Shown piece by piece: positions 26,025-41,110 of a DNA stretch of 64,000 nt. The translations under genes were made by a program, and so were the position numbers. The DNA is from Paralvinella palmiformis (Eukaryota > Annelida > Polychaeta > Terebellida > Alvinellidae), in NCBI GenBank assembly GCA_025642065.1, contig JAODUP010000321.1, positions 800,001 through 864,000 on the forward strand, written 5' to 3'. The number at the start of each line of letters is the position of its first letter. Position 1 is the first letter of the stretch. The notes beneath the pieces are model-generated. The model was not told the DNA's origin and made no database searches. It saw nothing but the letters and a program-made list of their open reading frames with translations.

Positions 26025-26067
26025 TGTATGACAATCTAGACACGTATAATTACTGCAGATATGGTAT

Positions 26068-26157
26068 CCAGACAAAATCTCACAGGACAAAATCTCATGG
26101 TACAAAATCTACCCGGACACAATCCCACAGTACAAAATACCACAGGTCGTAATCCCA
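26068..26157 (+). repeat. Left terminal array of M1, six 15-bp iterons
   Basis: The units CCAGACAAAATCTCA, CAGGACAAAATCTCA and TGGTACAAAATCTAC, and three more, have an exact 15-bp spacing. They pair unit by unit with the right end. Confidence 0.9.
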
Positions 26158-26769
26158 GAAAGTGAAAAGAGGGGCACAATCTCGCACAATAAAATTTAAA
26201 CACTTTGTTTTCTTTATTTATTAATATATGCAATGAACATTAAATGACTATCTTTGTGTATTACCGGCTAAATTAATGAAACGACATGAATTAACAAATA
26301 TGGTGAAATAATGCCTGGAAATATTTACATGTTTACATCTAAAGTTAACTGAATATTTACATGATTCCAAGCTTTTATTGTTTATTATGATCTGGTCCCT
26401 TCTCAAGTAGATAATTGTATACAAGATGATCTCTTAATTGGAGATAATTACTCTTAGATTAGCTCAAGTAAGCTCAGTTAATTAATGACATTAACTTTTT
26501 TTGTAATTGGCTTTACTTGAACGCAACAAATTATCGTGATACTATGTAATTTAATTTAATTGTGTGGGATTTTGTCCCTCTGCTCACTTTGTGTAGGTAC
26601 TCCAAACCCATGTATTTCGTCAGTAGGTTTCTGTCTGTTCTGCTGGTTAGCAGAGTCTGTGTGCGCTGTTATACCTGTAGACCTAGCACTGAAACGCCCC
26701 CCCCCCTATTTTAAATAAAGAAAATCAACAAAGACAGTGTCAGTAGAACATAATCCCCTTTCTACACCA

Positions 26770-27480
26770 GTTTGACTTTCATTTATTTTAATGTTTTGCA
26801 GGTTAAGGTTATCACAAGCACATTTATCAACTTTATTTGGTTATTTTCGGATGATGTATACTTACAACTTCTGAAATGTTTTGCTACATCAGGTAGAGGT
26901 AATCGACCAAAACCTCCCACTGGTCTTCCACTTACAAACAGACCAACTACCAAGTCATCTGTGATAAGAATTTCCAGCTGAGTGATGACACAGCGTTTAT
27001 TTGTCTGGCAGTCAAGCAGATATTAGCCAAGATGTTCAGTCTGCCCTACAACAGATGATGAGGTGACTGATGGATGTCACCACCAGCCAGTTCAATGACT
27101 TCATTGCAGGCAATCTCTATGGTGTAGCACCAGTTCCAGAAGGCATGAAGCACTGCCCTTTGACCAATCTTCTTGGATAAAATGTCTTCGATGACTCAGT
27201 TTGACACGGGGCAGCGTCGCCACTGTTCATCTCACCACATGACGACAACACATATGCTTAACCTTAAAGTGGTTATCAAGGAAAAGGATTTAGTGAGAGA
27301 CTCATGGAATAGGAAAGGAAAAAGAATCTGCATAAGCCAGAGCAGACAGAGATGAAGCAGCAGATTCAGAAGCGTCTACTCATGAACAGGAGTCCATGTG
27401 AGATATCAGATGATGCTGATGCACTGCTTCATTGACTTTGTCAGGGTCTCTTGAGGATTTGAGTTGTATAATGAAAGGAC
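26770..27480 (+). pseudogene. Broken coding remnant inside M1, unrecognised
   Basis: Several plus-strand frames have ordinary coding texture but are interrupted by stops and frameshifts. One runs 27073-27177 (including FNDFIAGNLYGVAPVPEG). Another is charged and runs 27278-27432 (including KPEQTEMKQQIQKRLL). An acceptor-like TTTTGCAG ends at 26801. I do not recognise a transposase. It could be a decayed element gene or captured host sequence. Confidence 0.35.
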
Positions 27481-28619
27481 ACATTGGTGACCTTGTACTC
27501 ACTTTGGAGGCACAACTACAGTCAGAAGACGAAGAGTTTAACCACATCAAACCACAAGAAAAACAAGTTTGTCCTAGAGTGAGGATGAAGCTTTGAAAGT
27601 TAGGAATGTCTCATGAACATTTTAGAATTCATAACTACAAGAGGACGTTTTGTGTGACGTGCTGTATATCATGATAGCCAACCGGAGAGATGTGAGAAGG
27701 TGCACAGAACATTTCTAACTGCATGTTAACTGTAATATTTTGCAGGTAGATGCACATATTGTAATTATTCTTGCCGCTCATAGACATGTAGACCTACCTT
27801 GCAGCATCAAAGTTGTCTAATTTTGTGTTTTCATGTGTACAAGAGTGACAAAATAAAACTAGATCAAAATTTTCGTTTCTAAGATTATTTTCATATACTA
27901 ATTATATGCTAATTAGCGATAAATATTCACAACATTGATCAATTTACAACCATTGTAAGGATACATCTTCTGTGATTCAAAATATGTATATATTGTACAG
28001 GTTTTGCTGAAGAATATAAATGTTACAAGGCATTACACAGATGATGAGGTGACTGATGGTTGAAATAAAAATGGCTCAAAATCTTCATAAGACACCCCCC
28101 TCCCCACATGGGAAAATTGTTTCTTTACTTTTTTATTCATTTGGTAGCACAGTTTAACAGAGCTGTTTATTCTGATAATTTCCATATAAGGTTCATGCAT
28201 GTAGGTAAAATACAAGACAGGTTATGAGTTTTTAAGGAATTCATTTCGTCCAGCTGAAGAAATTGCACAAGAATTGATGATTTTATGAATTGTGATTAAT
28301 TTTTGTAGAAAATCTATTCTTAGCAGACTCCTGAAAAAAATTCCTCTGCAGTGTCTGTTGTATAAAGATCACCATCATATCAGTATTTTAGCTTTCCAAG
28401 ATTTATTCTTGGAGCTAGGTGTACCCAAAAATTCCACATTTCATGCAATTACAAACTGGGACGTAAATTGTCATAAAATTAAATCTTTAAAAAATCATAA
28501 CTTCTCTTATAACCAACCGATCACAATAAATGTAGTATCATTATAATCAGTTAATCAAGTTCTTTCTAAACCGCGACAGCAATTTTACAATACAAAATCA
28601 CTTTGGAGTACCTACTTTA

Positions 28620-28710
28620 TGGGATTATGTCCTGTGGTATTTTGTACCGTGGGATTATGTCCGGATAGATTTTGTTCCGTGGGATTTTGTCCTGTGAGAT
28701 TTTGTCCCGG
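28620..28710 (-). repeat. Right terminal array of M1, six 15-bp iterons
   Basis: Read on the minus strand: CGGGACAAAATCTCA, CAGGACAAAATCCCA, CGGAACAAAATCTAT and so on. It is collinear with the left end. Corresponding units differ less than neighbouring units, so the array is inherited as a whole. Confidence 0.9.
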
Positions 28711-31904
<3,194 letters not shown>

Positions 31905-32295
31905 CATGATTGAGACGATATTTCGTTCTAGTTCACCAATAATCCATTGTGCAGTATTGATACTTTATTTTGAGCTATTTCAGAATAATGCTGATGTCAC
32001 CATCTGAGGTGTCGAAATGTTCTATGTAAAGGTTTCTTTTGAACCATAAAAATACTGTTGAATGTGAACTGTGGTGTGTAATTAGTTATTTTTGTTTAAT
32101 AACTCATGATTGAACTACACGCACATGTTGTTTACTTCGAGCTGGGGTGTAAAATGGTATGTTTTGTACGTGCTTCCGCTTTTAAACGTAGCCTGCATGT
32201 AACCGCTTCTCTGAGGTCGTGATATATATGTCTCGTACAAAAAGTGGATTAGTTGGTCCTCATAGACTGATGAGTAGCCAAGACACACATATAGG

Positions 32296-32371
<76 letters not shown>

Positions 32372-32496
32372 GAGGTGTAGAACATTTTATAGTTATATTG
32401 ATGTACGTACAGTTTTATTTATGTATAGAGGTATAGGTTTCAAAGAATCTTTAGATATGTTGATGTTATGAACCAGGCCCTATTTATATGTATCCT

Positions 32497-32510
<14 letters not shown>
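31905..32510 (+). repeat. Dispersed repeat R, copy 1
   Basis: Shares ordered blocks with 37350-38480. These include GAGACGATATT near the start, GAGGTGTCGAAATGTT, a GAGCTG..GGTATG block, CTTCCGCTTTT, ACAAAAAGTGGATTAG, CTGATGAGTAGCC and a terminal CTAAAACACACAC. It contains an internal (CA)n(AT)n expansion at 32299-32368 and ends in the (CA)n(GA)n tract at 32501-32589. The AATAAA-like element and TATA box seen in other copies make it LTR-like, but termini are not defined. Confidence 0.65.
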
Positions 32511-32576
<66 letters not shown>

Positions 32577-32589
32577 CACACACACACAC
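32501..32589. repeat. (CA)n(GA)n(CA)n microsatellite at the end of R copy 1
   Basis: Starts directly at the conserved CTAAAACACAC end of R. Confidence 0.93.
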
Positions 32590-32693
32590 CCATTAATTAT
32601 AATCAGCAACCTCAAAAGCGGTGCTCCGCATATAACTAAGAGCTGCTTCCATATGTAGATAGTATACACAACAAGATTTGTCCATGTTCAACA

Positions 32694-32940
32694 AACTGTT
32701 GTGTTTGTTGACGCGCAGAGAGCATATAAAGTCTTAACCTTTAATTCTGATTAGAGAAGAACTTGCGACTCCAGACCTGTCCTACATCTATCGATACTAC
32801 TGAGTGATATAGGTAGGATTTATTTAGTTATTCGAACCGAAAATAAAGCTGATGTCAGCACCTCGGGTGTCGACATTTTCTTATGTATAGGTTTCTTTTG
32901 AACCATAGTAAAATACTCTACTGAATGTAAACTGTGGTGC
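32694..32940 (+). repeat. Dispersed repeat R, copy 2 left part (interrupted)
   Basis: It carries CATATAAAGTC (TATA-like) and, about 130 bp downstream, AATAAAGCTGATGTCAGC. It ends at AACTGTGGTG exactly where the M2 iteron end starts. The continuation of R is found at 35427-35516 and 35745-35935. Confidence 0.6.
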
Positions 32941-32942
32941 CA

Positions 32943-33014
32943 AAGGATTCAGGACAAAACCCTACTCGGACAAAATCCCATCAGACAAAACCCCACTCGG
33001 ACAAAACCCTACTT
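32943..33014 (+). repeat. Left iteron array of M2
   Basis: Four units of 15-16 bp, GGACAAAAYCCYACTC type, similar in design to the M1 iterons. Confidence 0.8.
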
Positions 33015-33141
33015 ACTAATACACATTTAGGACATCACCCCACTCTTAAATTAATATTTAATAAATGTTGTTTTATTAGGCCTTTGATGCTGTTAATTGA
33101 TTGATTAATTAATTAATTATTTGTATTATTATATACAACAT

Positions 33142-33148
33142 TTATATA

Positions 33149-33208
<60 letters not shown>

Positions 33209-33217
33209 TTGAAGAAT

Positions 33218-33271
<54 letters not shown>
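33142..33271. repeat. Two (AT)n microsatellites inside M2
   Basis: AT tracts at 33150-33201 and 33222-33271. Confidence 0.93.
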
Positions 33272-33284
<13 letters not shown>

Positions 33285-33739
33285 ATGTTTGAACTTCAAT
33301 AAATATTTGTCCTGCTTTAATGTAATAGTTCTGATTATCCCTTAGATCAAGAAGCCATTGTAATTGTGAATTGATCATGAAAGGATCATCACTCTCATCA
33401 GCAGTAGAAGGCTTCATGTAATTGCTAATGGTATCACATCCACATTATCCCTGACGGTAGCAGTGGTGGCTTCTTTTATAATTGGTACATGCATCCCAGC
33501 AACAGATCAAAAGCTATTGTAATTATGATCTATGATACATGTAGTAGCAGTGAATGGCTTCTTTTATAATTGTACATAAGCCTTATGTTCCAGTACCCTT
33601 AAAATATGAGGGCACTGGAAGATAGGAAACAAATCACCATCCTCTGATAGCTCTCATTCACTGATATTAAATTACAAAGATACTAATAAGATATAACTTG
33701 ATAAACAAGGGTGGTTTGTAGCTGATACATGAGGGCTAC

Positions 33740-35216
33740 ATGTATACCAAGAAATATGTGAGGAAAACAGTAAGATGGGAGTGCTCCAACAGTAGTGCTT
33801 TTAGCTGTAAGGGAGGCCTGACCACTGATGCAGAGGTAAATATGTTATGCACTGATATAATTTGATATTTGTTTTTTTCCCTTTCCTCAAAATTAAATTT
33901 ACTGATAATCAAATTACATGGTCCTTCTTATTTGACCACAAACTAATGCTATGTTTCTTCTTATATTTTTAGCTGACCACTGTCACTAGTTTCACTCCAC
34001 ACAGCCATGAATTACAAGATCAGGCATGTGTCGTTAAACAACATTCATCATCCTACAGGATCAGGCAATAGTAATCACAAAGCTACTTGCTTCACTCAAG
34101 GAACATGCTGCAGGATCGCGTGGTACAGTCACACAACTGATATCAGACCATATAACGGACACACCTGTCAAGACACGGGCTGATCCTGGGCAAACCAGAA
34201 ACTATCAAGCGTTGACTTCGACGCGAACGCTCCAAACACATCCCGAATAATCCAGCATCACTCCGCGAGCTCACACTAGATGGCGAATGGACCACTACTG
34301 TTGATGGAGATTCCTTCCTAGTATATCACAACGGTGCTGATTCGTCGGATAGGATATTAGTGTTCGGGATTCACCTTGGGCTTCGACGATTGGCCAGTTC
34401 TGACTCCTGGTTCATGGATGGAACTTTTGTTGTCGCCCCATTACTATTCACACAACTATATGTGATCCGTGTACCAGTTGGGGAATCTGCAGTGGCCTGC
34501 ATATACGCCTTCCTACCCAACAAAAACTGTTCACAGCAATTCATGATCGGTGCATCCAGCTTGGGTTCAATGTCGACCCCGTAACTGTGACGCTTGACTT
34601 TGAGCAAACTGTGATGAACGCCATCCAGTCAACCTTCGGGCCACATGTACACAACAACGGATGTTTCTACCATCTCACACAGTCTACATAGAGGAAAGTA
34701 CAGAGTCTTGGGTTAGTACAACGTTACCACCAGGAGGAGGATGTGAAGCTCTTCTGTGGGATGTTGGACGGCCTCGCTTTCTTGCCAGAAGAGGACGTAG
34801 CCGACGGAATGACTTATCTCCGGGAAAACATTCCAGATGAATTTGAGCCATTACTGAAATATTTTGACAACACGTATGTTTCTGGATCCTATCGTCAGAT
34901 ACAGCCACAGGTGGGACTATTCCCCCAATTGGCATCCTTCGCAAGCCGCCCATGTTCACACCTTCTATATGGAATGTGCACACCATCACCCTTGAAAGTG
35001 GTTCCAGAACAAACAACGTATGTGAGGGATGGAACAATGGATTTTCGTATCTGCTAGCACATTGGCAACCGACCATCTGGAGAGCTATTGATAGTATCCG
35101 GAAGGATCAGACCCAGGTTGTAACATTGATGTTGCGTGATGAGCGTGGTGAGCCACCAGCAAAGTGTGTTCGCGGGCAGACTCGTCAGTATTTGACACTG
35201 TGTGCTGTTGGCTAAG
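33740..35216 (+). pseudogene. Decayed MULE-type transposase with an N-terminal FLYWCH-like zinc finger
   Basis: Exon 1 remnant (33755-33835): KTVRWECSNSSAFSCKGGL resembles a FLYWCH finger, with W-x-C and C-K-G. It ends in GAG|GTAAAT. A minus-frame-free intron follows to ATTTTTAG at 33972. Exon 2 resumes in frame with LTTVTSFTPHSHE, giving the finger's His-x-His. It then has stops near 34065-34200, a transposase core with DSWFMDGTF (first catalytic Asp) at about 34400-34440, and a frameshift after PNKNCSQQ. TVTLDFEQ follows near 34590 (second Asp), then NGCFYHLTQS*, and another frameshift near 34945. The last segment has SRTNNVCEGWNNGF (third acidic position, Glu). Known: MULE transposases use a D-D-E triad. 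The copy is dead. Confidence 0.75.
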
Positions 35217-35321
35217 TATAGCGTTGTTACAGTTTCTGTTAGATGCATTTGATCTTTTTTACATTATATGTATTTTATTTGATTGATTTCAAATAAATTT
35301 CTCGTCCTTCTATTATTTGTG

Positions 35322-35516
<195 letters not shown>

Positions 35517-35657
35517 AAGATATTTTATATTATCTCTTCTAATTATTCTATATAACCCCCCCCACACGGAAATATTTCTGACATGAAAAAATTTATTTGA
35601 TAATTTGATGGAACAAATTATTTTAGTTGTGAGCTTTTCTCTCTTTTTTCATTAAGG

Positions 35658-35733
35658 GTGTGAGCTTGTGTGTTTTGAGCTTATGTCATGTGAGCTTATG
35701 TCTTGTGAGCTTTTGTCTTGCAATCCTTTGTCG
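35658..35733 (-). repeat. 15-bp iteron array, right end of M2 or a separate small element
   Basis: On the minus strand: AAGACAAAAGCTCAC, AAGACATAAGCTCAC, ATGACATAAGCTCA and a decayed fourth unit, with exact 15-bp spacing. Confidence 0.8.
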
Positions 35734-35744
35734 GCACAAACCCA

Positions 35745-35935
35745 CACACTGATGAGTAGCCCACACGTATATATAGGTCTACGTATCCATAGATATGTGG
35801 AGGTGTAGAATGTTTTATATTTAGATTGAAACATTAATTTGATTTATGGAGGTATAGGGTGCAAAGACTGTTTGATGTTGATGTCCTGAGCCAGTGCCAC
35901 TATGTATGTATCCTAAAACACAGATACAGACAGAC
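35745..35935 (+). repeat. Repeat R, copy 2 right part
   Basis: CTGATGAGTAGCC, ATATGTGGAGGTGTAGAA and the terminal CCTAAAACACAGATAC match R. A (CA)n tract follows at 35948-35980. Confidence 0.65.
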
Positions 35936-35948
35936 AGACTCACTCACA

Positions 35949-35984
<36 letters not shown>

Positions 35985-36177
35985 CACATTATGATTATTT
36001 TTAAAAATAAACAAATCAGACTTTAAAAACATTTGATTTAAATCTGAGCCAGTTTGTTTTTCACAATCCATAATATCATTCAAAATCCTTATAAATGATT
36101 GTGTTGTGCAGTTATAAATTAATAAAAAGTCGGGATATATATAATGATACATTTATTCAAGCTATACACGATATGGG

Positions 36178-36252
36178 TCCCGGTATTTTGCCTCCCGGTC
36201 TTTTGTCCTTCGGTCTTTTGCCTCATCAATAATTAGTCACCTGGTCTTTTGC
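36178..36252. repeat. 15-bp iteron array of a third MULE remnant (M3)
   Basis: GGTATTTTGCCTCCC, GGTCTTTTGTCCTTC and GGTCTTTTGCC repeat with 15-bp spacing, and one more unit is detached near 36241. It has the same architecture as the M1 arrays but different sequence. Confidence 0.75.
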
Positions 36253-36595
36253 CACATAGCTTTAAAATGTTTGATCAATGTACAATAAACTTACTTTGTT
36301 CTGTTATATTTAAAATTGATTAAGATAAATAAATAAGTCATAAATTGATAAATGTCTTTTACAAGATAATTTTAATGCACTATATATATATGCAATATAA
36401 CTAATGCTTCACTCACTGGAACTAAAAACCTCCCCTTATGTTATTACAATTAGGTCTGTTCCCATTAATCTTTCTTATGAGAGTTTTGAGTAATTAAGAA
36501 ATTGAATCACAACAAATAGTGCTGATAGTTCTGTGTATAATCATAAAATCTATTTTGACAATCATGGAGATAATAACAAATAACAGAGATGGTGT

Positions 36596-36709
36596 GAAAG
36601 TGTGTAATGAAGGGTAAACTTACACTAAAAACAAGTCAACAATGAGATGGGAATGTTCCCAGCGTAGAGGCCGATCGTGCAAAGGGACACTCTTAACTGA
36701 ACTACAGGT
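36596..36709 (+). pseudogene. FLYWCH-like exon remnant of MULE M3
   Basis: The frame reads STMRWECSQRRGRSCKGTL after one upstream stop and ends in CTACAG|GTAAATATT. That is the same finger and the same intron donor position as in M2 at 33835. The rest of the transposase was not found downstream, so the element is truncated. Confidence 0.6.
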
Positions 36710-37349
36710 AAATATTATTTCTATATGTGTAGAATGATGATTGACAGTGTTTTAAGTATTTTATAACAATCAAATCTTATATAAACAATATGAGTGAGAA
36801 GAGACCGGATCCCACATTATATACACTATATATATATATTTGATGTAGGTATACATAAAATAAATCATACCAATCTTTATTATGCCAGACAAAGATAATT
36901 TTGCTTTCTTCTCACACTCTAATGACTACAGTTTGTGGCTTCACCTGTCAGTCTATTGTGTGGTTGCTGAAGGATCATCTCCAATTAGGTGGGTGATTAT
37001 CCAAATTAATGTGGGTGATGTCTCACATTCCAACTGAATATGCTGTGGTCATGAATAACTACTATAAATTCTATATGTCTTTATAGTATGGGACTACATT
37101 GTCATTGGATTCTACCACTGGGTGTTCAGGTATGAAATTTGCCAATAGCTAATTAGTATTTAGCAAATGACTATGACTAGAATAGGATTAAATTTGCAAA
37201 AACAATTTAAAAATATCAAAATCACAATTCATTATCACAGTCGAATTTACAAAAAGTCATGAGTAAAATCCCGATTTAAATCATGATTTAAATCAATGAA
37301 TTTAATCATTTGATTTAAATCAAACAACCTTGACCCCCCCCTCTCTCGT

Positions 37350-38480
37350 TTGAGACGATATTTTGTTCTAGTCCAGTAATAATCCATTGTGCGGTATTGC
37401 TACTTTGTTTTTATTTTAGTTAAATCACTTCAGTGAGTCCATACTGAGTTAGTGTACATTCTCTTTGTTATGAACAAATTGTAATGTTTGTTAACACGCT
37501 GAGGGTATATAACAGGCTTAACTTTTCACTTAGGTTGTGAGCTCCGGTGGCCTAGCGGTTAAGCACCCGGCACTTGGTGCCAACGGTCGCAGGTTCGAAC
37601 CCCGTAAGAGGTCAAACTTTTCCAGGGATTAATTTCTCGGCTCACTACATCGTGGGTGGCTGACCACGTTAAATGGCGCTGCCGTCTCCACTGAATTATT
37701 TAAAATAAAGTGGGACGTTAAAAAAACCCTGAGGACGTAAAACACTCTGGCAGTGACCACCCTCAGGGTATTTCGGCTCCATCTTTCCGTACTGCTCCCC
37801 TGTGAGTGGTGGGGGAGGAGCTTTCTCAACCACTCCAACATAGAGGCTGTGCTGATTAAGCGACAGCCTGGGGATTCTCCCCGAACAACAAAACCAAATC
37901 AAACCACTTAGGTTAGAGAAAAACTTCGACGTCAGACCAGTCGGACGTGTACCGATATATATAGTTCATATAGGTAGGATTTATTTAGTTATTTGAACCC
38001 AGAATAAAGCTGAGGCCAGCATCTGAGGTGTCGAAATGTTTTATATACAGGTTTCTTTTGGACCACAGAAAATTACTGTTGAATGTAAACTGTGGTGTCA
38101 AAATAGTTTATGATATGTATGTAGCAAGTCACCATTGAACCACACACACGTGTTGTTTGTTGCGAGCTGTGGTATCAAATGGTATGTTTTTTTACGTGCT
38201 TCCGCTTTTTGTACGTAGCCTGCATGTAGCCGCTTTCCTATGGGCGTGACAATTTGCCGCGTACAAAAAGCGAATTAGCTGGTTCCCACAGGCTGATGAG
38301 TAGACCAGACACATGCTTAGGTATACGCACACATCTATCAATATGTGGAGGTATGGAACATTTTATTTTTAGATTAATGTATGTATAGTTGTATTTAGAT
38401 TTATGGATGTAGGTTTTGAAGGATGTTTAGAAATGTTGATGCTCTGTGCCTGCTGCCTCGCTATATGTGCGCTAAAACAC
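37350..38480 (+). repeat. Dispersed repeat R, copy 3 (most complete; split by a SINE)
   Basis: The order of blocks is GAGACGATATTTTG; GGGTATATAAC (TATA-like); SINE insertion at 37537-37904; TAGGATTTATTTAGTTATT; AGAATAAAGCTGAGG (polyA-signal-like); GAGGTGTCGAAATG; AACTGTGGTG; GAGCTGTGGTATCAAATGG; CTTCCGCTTTTTGTACG; CTGATGAGTAG; ATATGTGGAGGTATGGAAC; GCTAAAACACACAC. TATA plus AATAAA is LTR-like. No coding domain is attached. Confidence 0.65.
37537..37904 (+). mobile_element. tRNA-derived SINE, family S1, with perfect 10-bp target-site duplication
   Basis: Flanked by CACTTAGGTT at 37527-37536 and 37905-37914. The head has A-box GTGGCCTAGCGGTTAAGC and B-box CAGGTTCGAACCCCG. The 368-bp body is collinear with the copy at 6183-6518, and the tail is CAAAACCAAATCAAAC. 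It is inserted into repeat R copy 3. The open frames on the minus strand are inside this element. Confidence 0.92.
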
Positions 38481-39095
38481 ACACATACACACACGTACGC
38501 ACGCACGCACACCTACGCACGCACGCACAGACACGCACTTGATAAAGGTTTTTACAAATCGTACTATTTGGGCTGAGTGAAAATACTATTATTTCTGCTA
38601 TTGTCGGAGGTATTAGGATTATTATCATAATATATATTATATGTACTAATATGGGCAGATAAACTACGTCAAGTCAGACGTGTTATGGAATGATACGTTC
38701 TACACATCGAAGCGTGACACAGAAATTACATGCTATCTAACTAATTAAATTGATAAATAACACACCTGTAGGTGATTGGTGAACGTTGACACACGAGTTC
38801 TAGTTAATGAGATATACAATAGATTATTATCAGGAATTTGCCGGATCATCTTTTAAAATAATTATTGTATTGTTATATCTAACATGAAAATAATATTAAC
38901 TTGGGATAAACTATATTTTTGGTGGTCCATTGAACAGTTGATGTCACATGATAGGAGGATATGCAGTGAGTAAGTGAGTGAGTGAGTGAGTGAGTGAGAA
39001 CTTGGCTTAGCTTCGACGATGCCGACGGCTGGGATATTTTCTGTAGTAACACAGTGAGATGATGTAGTAAGGGTGCCTTTTGTTCTCGCTGTCTG
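38481..39095. other. No gene seen
   Basis: CA/CGCA-rich DNA at 38478-38540, AT-rich unique DNA, and (GTGA)n at 38967-38998. Confidence 0.4.
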
Positions 39096-39290
39096 TCAGG
39101 GCGCCCCAATAGGTCAGCGGTTAGAAAATTGTAATGAAAAACTCGCTGTCAAGGTCCGAATCCGACTAATACCTGTGTTTGCCGAGGTTAAGCAAAGCTC
39201 TCACTCACTTATCTCGGCATGTAACACGCGCGACACACCAACAGCTTACAGTAGGTTCGGTTCTAGCCTAAAGCCACTCACCTGTCGTTG
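39096..39290 (+). mobile_element. Possible tRNA-derived SINE
   Basis: GGTCAGCGGTTAGA (A-box-like) and AAGGTCCGAATCCGAC (B-box-like) lie at tRNA spacing. The upstream CAGGGCGCCCCAATAGG resembles the start of the repeat pair at 55636 and 57391. The boundaries are unclear. Confidence 0.4.
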
Positions 39291-39740
39291 TTCCGTAATA
39301 TCAGGTAAACCGTCTCAGATGACGAACATCAAACAAAAGGTTAATTAAGTAGGACAATTCTATGAATCAGCTATTAAAACCTCCCGCACACTTCCGTTGC
39401 CTGGAGCCAGTTTACGCGAACCGGAACTTATTATCTACGTCATATTCTAATAACGCCTCTTGTTTCATGGAACCAGATGGTGCCTATAATTTGCAGGTTT
39501 CCCTAATCAAGTATGATCCATGCAGGTGTAAAGCATACGACAAGTCACTGTTTGCTCGACGCCGCTCTATAACTGTGAATATCTTAAACTTGCTCTCGGG
39601 AGAGCTAACAACTTCCGGTGTTAGTGCACGTTGATGTCATTGTATCCGGTCAGATAGAGTGATGGACAACAGCGACGTTTGTCGACAAAGGTGTATTATG
39701 TCCTAGTGAGATGTTGTTATTGTTGAGTTGTTTAGCGCTG
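39291..39740. other. Complex-sequence stretch with an uncertain frame
   Basis: A plus-strand frame at 39362-39634 (90 residues, including CFMEPDGAYNLQ and YDPCRCKAYD) follows GAATCAG and has non-repetitive composition. I see no recognisable family and no firm splice pair, so it is not called as a gene. Confidence 0.25.
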
Positions 39741-39744
39741 GTCA

Positions 39745-39992
39745 CACCTGGGACATAAGGTCGAGAGGTGGTCACTGCCAGAGTGTTTTATGTCCTCGGG
39801 GGGTCTTTAACGTCCGCATTTATTTTTATAATTCAATGGAGACGGCAACGCTATTTAACGTGGTCACCCACCTAGGTTGTTGTGAGCCGAAGAATTAATC
39901 CCTGGAAAGGTTTCATCCTCTTGCTGGGATCGAACCTGTGACCCGTGGCACCAAGTGCCATGATGCTTAACCCCTATGCCACCGGGGCTCAG
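39745..39992 (-). mobile_element. Old copy of SINE family S1 (minus strand)
   Basis: Read on the minus strand: GAGCCCCGGTGGCATAGGGG, then TTAAGCATCATGGCACTTGG, a B-box-like GTCACAGGTTCGATCCCAG, and the shared body (CACTCTGGCAGTGACCAC). It is more diverged than the other two copies and lacks the CCAAAC tail. Confidence 0.75.
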
Positions 39993-40659
39993 TATGGGAC
40001 ACAGCTAGTGTGGTTAGTGTTTTTTTAAAATTATATAACAACTTTAGTTGCATATAAAATTTACCTTAGTTGTAAGTGGGAAGAGAATCATCTTCCTAAT
40101 GTCCAGCTATGTCCAGTTTGTACTATCGTATTGAAGACAAGCTCTAATCTGCTTGTCATAAATAACATTAAAGAACGTTATTACTATAATAGTTTGAATA
40201 GAAGACATTAGGTCTAGTTTGAAAATGTTAACATACAATTTTAACAGTACGGAAGCTATGACGCGCTATTATGGTCTGCTTCAGCGCATATATCAGTCTT
40301 TTAATATCAATTAAGCTAACAGTTTTAATAATAGTCGCTTCATGACGCTTGCCGGTTGTACAAACTGACCTTTGAAGACAGTGACAATTGGGTTATAAGA
40401 ATGACCCTGTCTACTATCTATTAAACCATCGGAATAACAACACGATGATTTTGGAGGGTAACATTTAATGTAAACAGACTGCACTGAGCGGGTATTGACA
40501 TCAACCTCAGGGTGTGACCTGTTTATGATAACACGTATTAGTTGCTGTTAAAGATGTAAACAGATGCGATATCAAGTTGTGGGTTAGATTGTATATAACA
40601 TGTAATGAATTGAGGTTTTAAAACAAGCATGGAACTGCAGTGTTTGAGATTTTAGCTCA
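39993..40659. other. No gene seen
   Basis: AT-rich unique DNA. Confidence 0.4.
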
Positions 40660-41110
40660 TTGGATTATCTAAACTCTACCTCTGGTTATGGTTCTTCTAT
40701 ACATTGATGTTGGTAAGGCGTTTGATTGCGTTAACTTTTACTGTTTCTCTGACGAGTTGGTGACACGAAATATTTATTTTATGATTAACAATTGACTGAT
40801 ATTATGGTAGAGATTTCAGATCTGCTGTATCCTTGCGAGAATAATTACCTAGGTATGCTCCGGTAAAACCCTTCAGCTTTGAGATCCTTTCCAGAACATT
40901 CATTTACTACAGTATCACATGATGTTAGATAGTGATGTATCTTATCCAATGTGTTTTTTAATATTTATGTTGACGGCACAAGTAATTATCTGATTAATAT
41001 CGGTAAAGTTGGCTATACTATGGATGGGATGTTGATTAATAAATTAACTTTATAAAAAGAACACCTCTTACTGCTGCCAAAGAGCTGCTAAATGTGTGTG
41101 TATTGTGTAT
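40660..41110 (+). pseudogene. Reverse-transcriptase fragment of a non-LTR retrotransposon
   Basis: VLLYIDVGKAFDCVNFY at about 40690-40740 matches the RT motif with the catalytic Asp (LDxxKAFDxVNH class). YVDGTSNYLINIGKVGY at 40968-41020 matches the segment before the YADD box. Stops and frameshifts lie between, and no YADD survives. It is probably related to the LINE at 60.3-64 kb rather than to the CR1/L2-like one. Confidence 0.55.

Larger units (their letters stand above)
26068..28710. mobile_element. MULE-like DNA transposon M1 with iteron-built terminal inverted repeats
   Basis: Left (26068-26157) and right (28620-28710, inverted) ends align over about 95 bp with roughly 85% identity. 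Each end is six units of 15 bp of the form GGACAAAATCCCACA. The interior (about 2.4 kb) has broken coding remnants but no recognisable transposase core. It is therefore a non-autonomous or very decayed element. A 23-bp sequence containing GATGATGAGGTGACTGATGG occurs twice inside (27052 and 28038). No exact target-site duplication was found. Confidence 0.65.

Noticed and set aside
25298..26152. Overlapping Tyr/Ile-rich frames of up to 147 residues
   Set aside because: Caused by the 23-bp tandem repeat. Three frames are open in rotation.
34371..35076. Minus-strand frames opposite the MULE transposase
   Set aside because: They are shadows. The plus-strand frames carry the conserved MULE motifs.
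37629..37902. Minus-strand frames of about 70 residues
   Set aside because: They lie wholly inside the S1 SINE and recur as similar frames at 6184-6423.
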